From NCBI RefSeq assembly GCF_019649055.1, contig NW_026570273.1, positions 186,001 through 250,000 on the forward strand: DNA of 64,000 nt, given 5' to 3'. The stretch's first letter is position 1. The number at the start of each line of letters is the position of its first letter. The notes under the pieces are model-generated. The model had not been told where the DNA came from, searched no databases, and worked only from the letters and a program-made list of their open reading frames with translations. Below are positions 61,130 to 64,000 of this stretch, piece after piece. Source of the DNA: Paramacrobiotus metropolitanus. Taxonomy: Eukaryota; Tardigrada; Eutardigrada; Parachela; Macrobiotidae. Position numbers and translations under genes: made by a program.

Positions 61130-61279
61130 ATTCTATGCGATCTGCATTTCGCCGATCCACGCAACAAAGAATATTACAGATCCGAAGATGCCGGAAGGAT
61201 GACGGAAGAGGAACTGCGCCGTATGGAGTTGTCAAAATTAACTGCTCTGACGTTGAGAGCTCTGAACCGTGAACGATGA

Positions 61280-62562
61280 ACATGCTTAAACAACAGTCGC
61301 TAGCCGCGGGGAAATAAGTTTGTTTCTTTTGCTGAACCATCCGCAAAGTTTTAAAAAGGGGTTGTACACTACATATAGAGAATCGCATATAATCGCCGAT
61401 ACGCGTTAATTATTTTGCTCCAGCAATTCTGTCATCATATTGCGTAGCTTTTATTGTGTTTGATTTGTTTATCGTAAATAACTGGCCGAATATTATTTAT
61501 AGTGTAAACTTTACTTGCTTTGCATTTATGTGTCTGTACAACAATGCTAATTCAGTAATGGGTGTTTTTTCGACGCATTATGGACAGCAAATGCTTCTGC
61601 TGTTAAGTTTCGCTTATCCCGGACGAATTCCACAAACCAGAAAGATTCGGCGCAGTTAATACTTTTGCAGCTGTTTACACTGCAGTTGCTCTAAAATATT
61701 GAGAACTTGGTTTGTCCAGCGCGCGCCTTTATTTATGGACTTAAAGCGTCACTGACCTTTTCCGTAAACGTTGATAGAATTACAGAACTTGCAATTTGCA
61801 CATTGGCAAAAAGTAGAAAACCAGCACAAATCAGAACAACATTTTCCTTCTATATGCTCGAGCTCTACTTGCGCTGGAAAACTGCATTCAACCTAATTTG
61901 TGCATTAATCACACGCACAGATTAACTCATCTGAAAACGCTAATCCGATTACCGGATATTCAGAAATAATGTGCTCGTACCTAACAGTTGACGAATTGCT
62001 GTCAGTCTGTACTGCATAGCATGTGCCGGTAATCGGAAACAACAAACATACCGTAATACATGTATACACTGTATTCTTGTGTTACTTGCTGATTCTTTTG
62101 AACCTTTAATTCTGTTACAGCAGTTTTACCTCATACAATTTCACCCGATGGCAGAATAAGTACAAACAAGAAAGACACAGAATAAAATATATGGAATTTA
62201 TTTCCAACAGAAATTTATCTGCATGAGGAAATATGTTCATAGCCTACAGCTTTTAACTTTCAAGGATACGGAATCAATTCGTGTTTGTTGTTTATAATGC
62301 CGAAGGCCCGACAGTAACTGTTCGATGATCCGTGAGATATTTCTCAGAAACTGATTATTCAGACTCGTTCCGATTGCTTTTCTTGATTATCAAGTCGCAC
62401 AGCTTTAAGGTTCCACCGGGCCACCGGCAGCATGCGCGGCACATTTTACCAGCTCAACTGGAACCTAGTAAACAGTTGCTTCAACTCTGCTGTTAATTTT
62501 TATTTTATCAGTGGGGACTACGAGTACTGACTAGTAGCCAGTCAAACAAGGAACTGAAGACG
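61280..62562. other. Intergenic stretch, nothing recognised
   Basis: AT-rich; short open frames at 61456-61659 and 61707-61925 (+) have no recognised motif. Confidence 0.5.
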
Positions 62563-62778
62563 ATGGTTTCTTTACTTTCCTATTTGTGGATTGCTTCTGT
62601 GCTATTAGGTTCGCTGTGTCATGGCGACGATAGTTGCGTGGAAATGGACTTCCGATGCCAACGTGTATTGCGTGATTCTACCCTTACTCAGATAATTTCC
62701 TTGGAGTGGCCTCTTACCTCTGCGCATAGCGATCTAGCTGACAACTTCTGCCGGTATTCAGATCTCGATTTTTGCTAA
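62563..62778 (+). CDS. Small putative secreted protein (71 aa) or first exon
   Basis: ATG 62563 opens with a clear signal-peptide pattern (MVSLLSYLWIASVLLGSLCHG), then a short acidic, cysteine-containing part (DDSCVEMDFRCQRVL ... NFCRYSDLDFC) with four Cys and a stop at 62776-62778. The length is enough for a small secreted peptide, but it may also be exon 1 of a longer secreted protein read into its intron. I do not recognise the family. Confidence 0.35.
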   Translation: MVSLLSYLWIASVLLGSLCHGDDSCVEMDFRCQRVLRDSTLTQIISLEWPLTSAHSDLADNFCRYSDLDFC

Positions 62779-64000
62779 TACGACAAAATAAAATGCAAAT
62801 AAAAAACTTATTAATCCCTGACTAGCAAACTAAGCTCGAAAAGCAATAAAATCAACAAACAAACCTGTGAGAAAGATATTTCTTTTCCACTGGAACCGAA
62901 TTTAAGTTGTAAGAAAACAAATTTCGCCGTTATTAAGGTAATTAATATTTATTAAACCATTTTCGCTATTAACCCGTTGACGGGCATTGGCGTCAGGGCG
63001 CAACGTGGTGTTCATGGTTTTTTTCCAAGTGATCGCGAGCAGTTAATTGATATCCCTTTGCATAACTAGCAACAAGGGACCTTAAAGCAGCAGTAACAAC
63101 AGAACTCAAACTTGTATCTTAAGTTAATTACAAACTACAGGTGTCCATAAATGACCAATTTCGGACTTTGTGACCTCTCGGAGATCTTGCTAATTAACTA
63201 AATAGTGGATGAGTAATTAAATCGGAGATAATTCAACAAGGTACAATTGACAACGCTTTATTCAAAAATGTCCAACGCAGATTCTATAAGTTGAACCATA
63301 GATGACCGCAGTCCGTCAAAAACGTGTGTTGCGTGCCAACACCATTGCCCATGAAGGGTTGTGAATACACGGGCGGGTGCACTTTCGACAGATTCTTATC
63401 ACTACGTAACCGGAATAATTTAATATCGGTTCGGACGCCAAACATGCACCATGCGGTTTGGTTGTTGGAAGTTGGCAAAACATGGGGTTGCTGAACACCA
63501 CCCCGGGCGGTCGGCATGGTAGACGTGATTCTAATTCTATCGTCAGTGTATAATGTCGCTCTGTGAATTGAAATGGCAGCACAATACTGCTTTCTGCCGC
63601 GTTCCACCTTTGATACCGAATGCCGATGCACCGCTTGGGCAAGCAAAGCTGTGAAGCCACGTAGCTTTAAAAAACCATGCAAATTTTGAGTTTTGACCAG
63701 TCTCGGGCGACTGCGAACTGTTATGATCACATTAGTGATGTTAACGTTTCCGAACAGCCTTAGCTCGATAGGTCACATCCGGTCGCTAATGAGTTTCGTT
63801 CCAAAAGTGCGAGTGACAACTAATATCAGGTTCGGCGCCAATCGCCTTTGTATCTGAACCATTTCCGCCGCTTTCCCCATACCGGCAACTGCGGCCACAT
63901 CCAGGAAACGTGCAAAGCCGAACAATGTACGCAGTGTGAAGGTAACTCGGTGTGTCAATGTTAAATTGCACAAAGACTGCTCCGTTTAGTGCCATAGGAG
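62779..64000. other. Right-hand end of the window, unassigned
   Basis: On the minus strand 63284-63730 is open for 148 codons (contains SIHRATLYTDDRIRITSTM), and 63773-63973 is open upstream (GKAAEMVQIQRRLAPNLILV, with VVTRTFGTKLISDRM). These could be exons of one gene entering from the right edge, but I recognise no domain and no convincing splice pair. Confidence 0.25.

Larger units (their letters stand above)
56236..61279 (+). pseudogene. XFB4: X-domain/F-box gene split by a transposon
   Basis: Exons: 56236-56880 (ATG at 56236, MRLFFNSTAVYTWNWVDV), 57731-58507 continued at 60668-60733 beyond the insertion, and 61130-61279. Exon 1 is the X domain (LQHGTVVNVAQNGLVIDF, a Tudor/agenet-like beta pattern; IQVLARP, RYPAKFLVRRLF, IQVQYGSALFQKF, IRADHF, LWNLWKARL). 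Exon 2 has the F-box (LPIEILEEVFQFLD, RRTCVLWSC) and the central domain (ERIVITNAV, CLRFIQAVWDALP, KILVIANACEWKIVEHF, VEALVWSRC). Homology with XFB1 and XFB3 stops at CM (58507) and resumes exactly after the transposon with QPAILSEWIQKNAKK, like LAVWIRDTANKN in XFB3. All phases stay 0. The last exon ends TALTLRALNRER. Before insertion the gene would have coded ~545 aa without any other lesion. Probable SCF substrate adaptor, by domain only. Confidence 0.85.

Noticed and set aside
63773-63973. Plus-strand Cys/His cluster (GNCGHIQETCKAEQCTQC) as a zinc finger
   Set aside because: Short, bounded by stops, no supported exon boundaries, and the opposite strand is equally open.

Overview
The window looks like animal nuclear DNA. 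Genes are split by short GT-AG introns (down to 54 bp), it carries 7TM receptors of the arthropod gustatory-receptor type, a receptor tyrosine kinase, F-box genes and DIRS-order (tyrosine-recombinase) retrotransposons, and there is no operon or Shine-Dalgarno structure. An ecdysozoan is most likely. The X-domain/F-box gene family reminds me of tardigrade lineage-specific families, but I cannot prove the taxon from sequence alone.

Layout. 1-27 kb is a chemoreceptor/F-box cluster: five gustatory-receptor-like (GR) loci (a, b, c, d, e; only c and d intact) and two X-domain/F-box (XFB) genes plus a headless XFB relic, with the XFB copies in tandem on the minus strand. 28-45.8 kb is a nest of mobile elements: a decayed DIRS-order element (A), a better preserved one (B) with textbook split direct repeats (A1 ... 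B1-A2-B2), and three near-identical copies of a ~2.4 kb repeat R (R1 and R2 direct, R3 inverted). R1 splits element A, and R2/R3 form an 11 kb inverted-repeat structure around element B. 46-51 kb returns to the cluster with XFB3 and intact GR-f. 51.7-54.3 kb (minus) holds a five-exon receptor tyrosine kinase whose ectodomain is a glycoside-hydrolase-16 (GH16) fold with its catalytic triad replaced. 56.2-61.3 kb is XFB4, whose F-box exon is cut by a 2.15 kb foldback transposon with a 6 bp target duplication. The last 2.7 kb is mostly unassigned.

How the pieces fit. GR and XFB genes are local lineage-specific expansions at different stages of decay: all four long XFB copies are broken, each by different lesions, and three of six GR loci are broken. 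The kinase gene is intact, so the lesions are probably real and not general sequence error. The most notable candidate system is the GH16-ectodomain receptor kinase: a catalytically dead beta-glucanase fold, as in insect beta-glucan recognition proteins, joined through one membrane helix to a complete tyrosine kinase. It would be a plausible glycan-sensing receptor.
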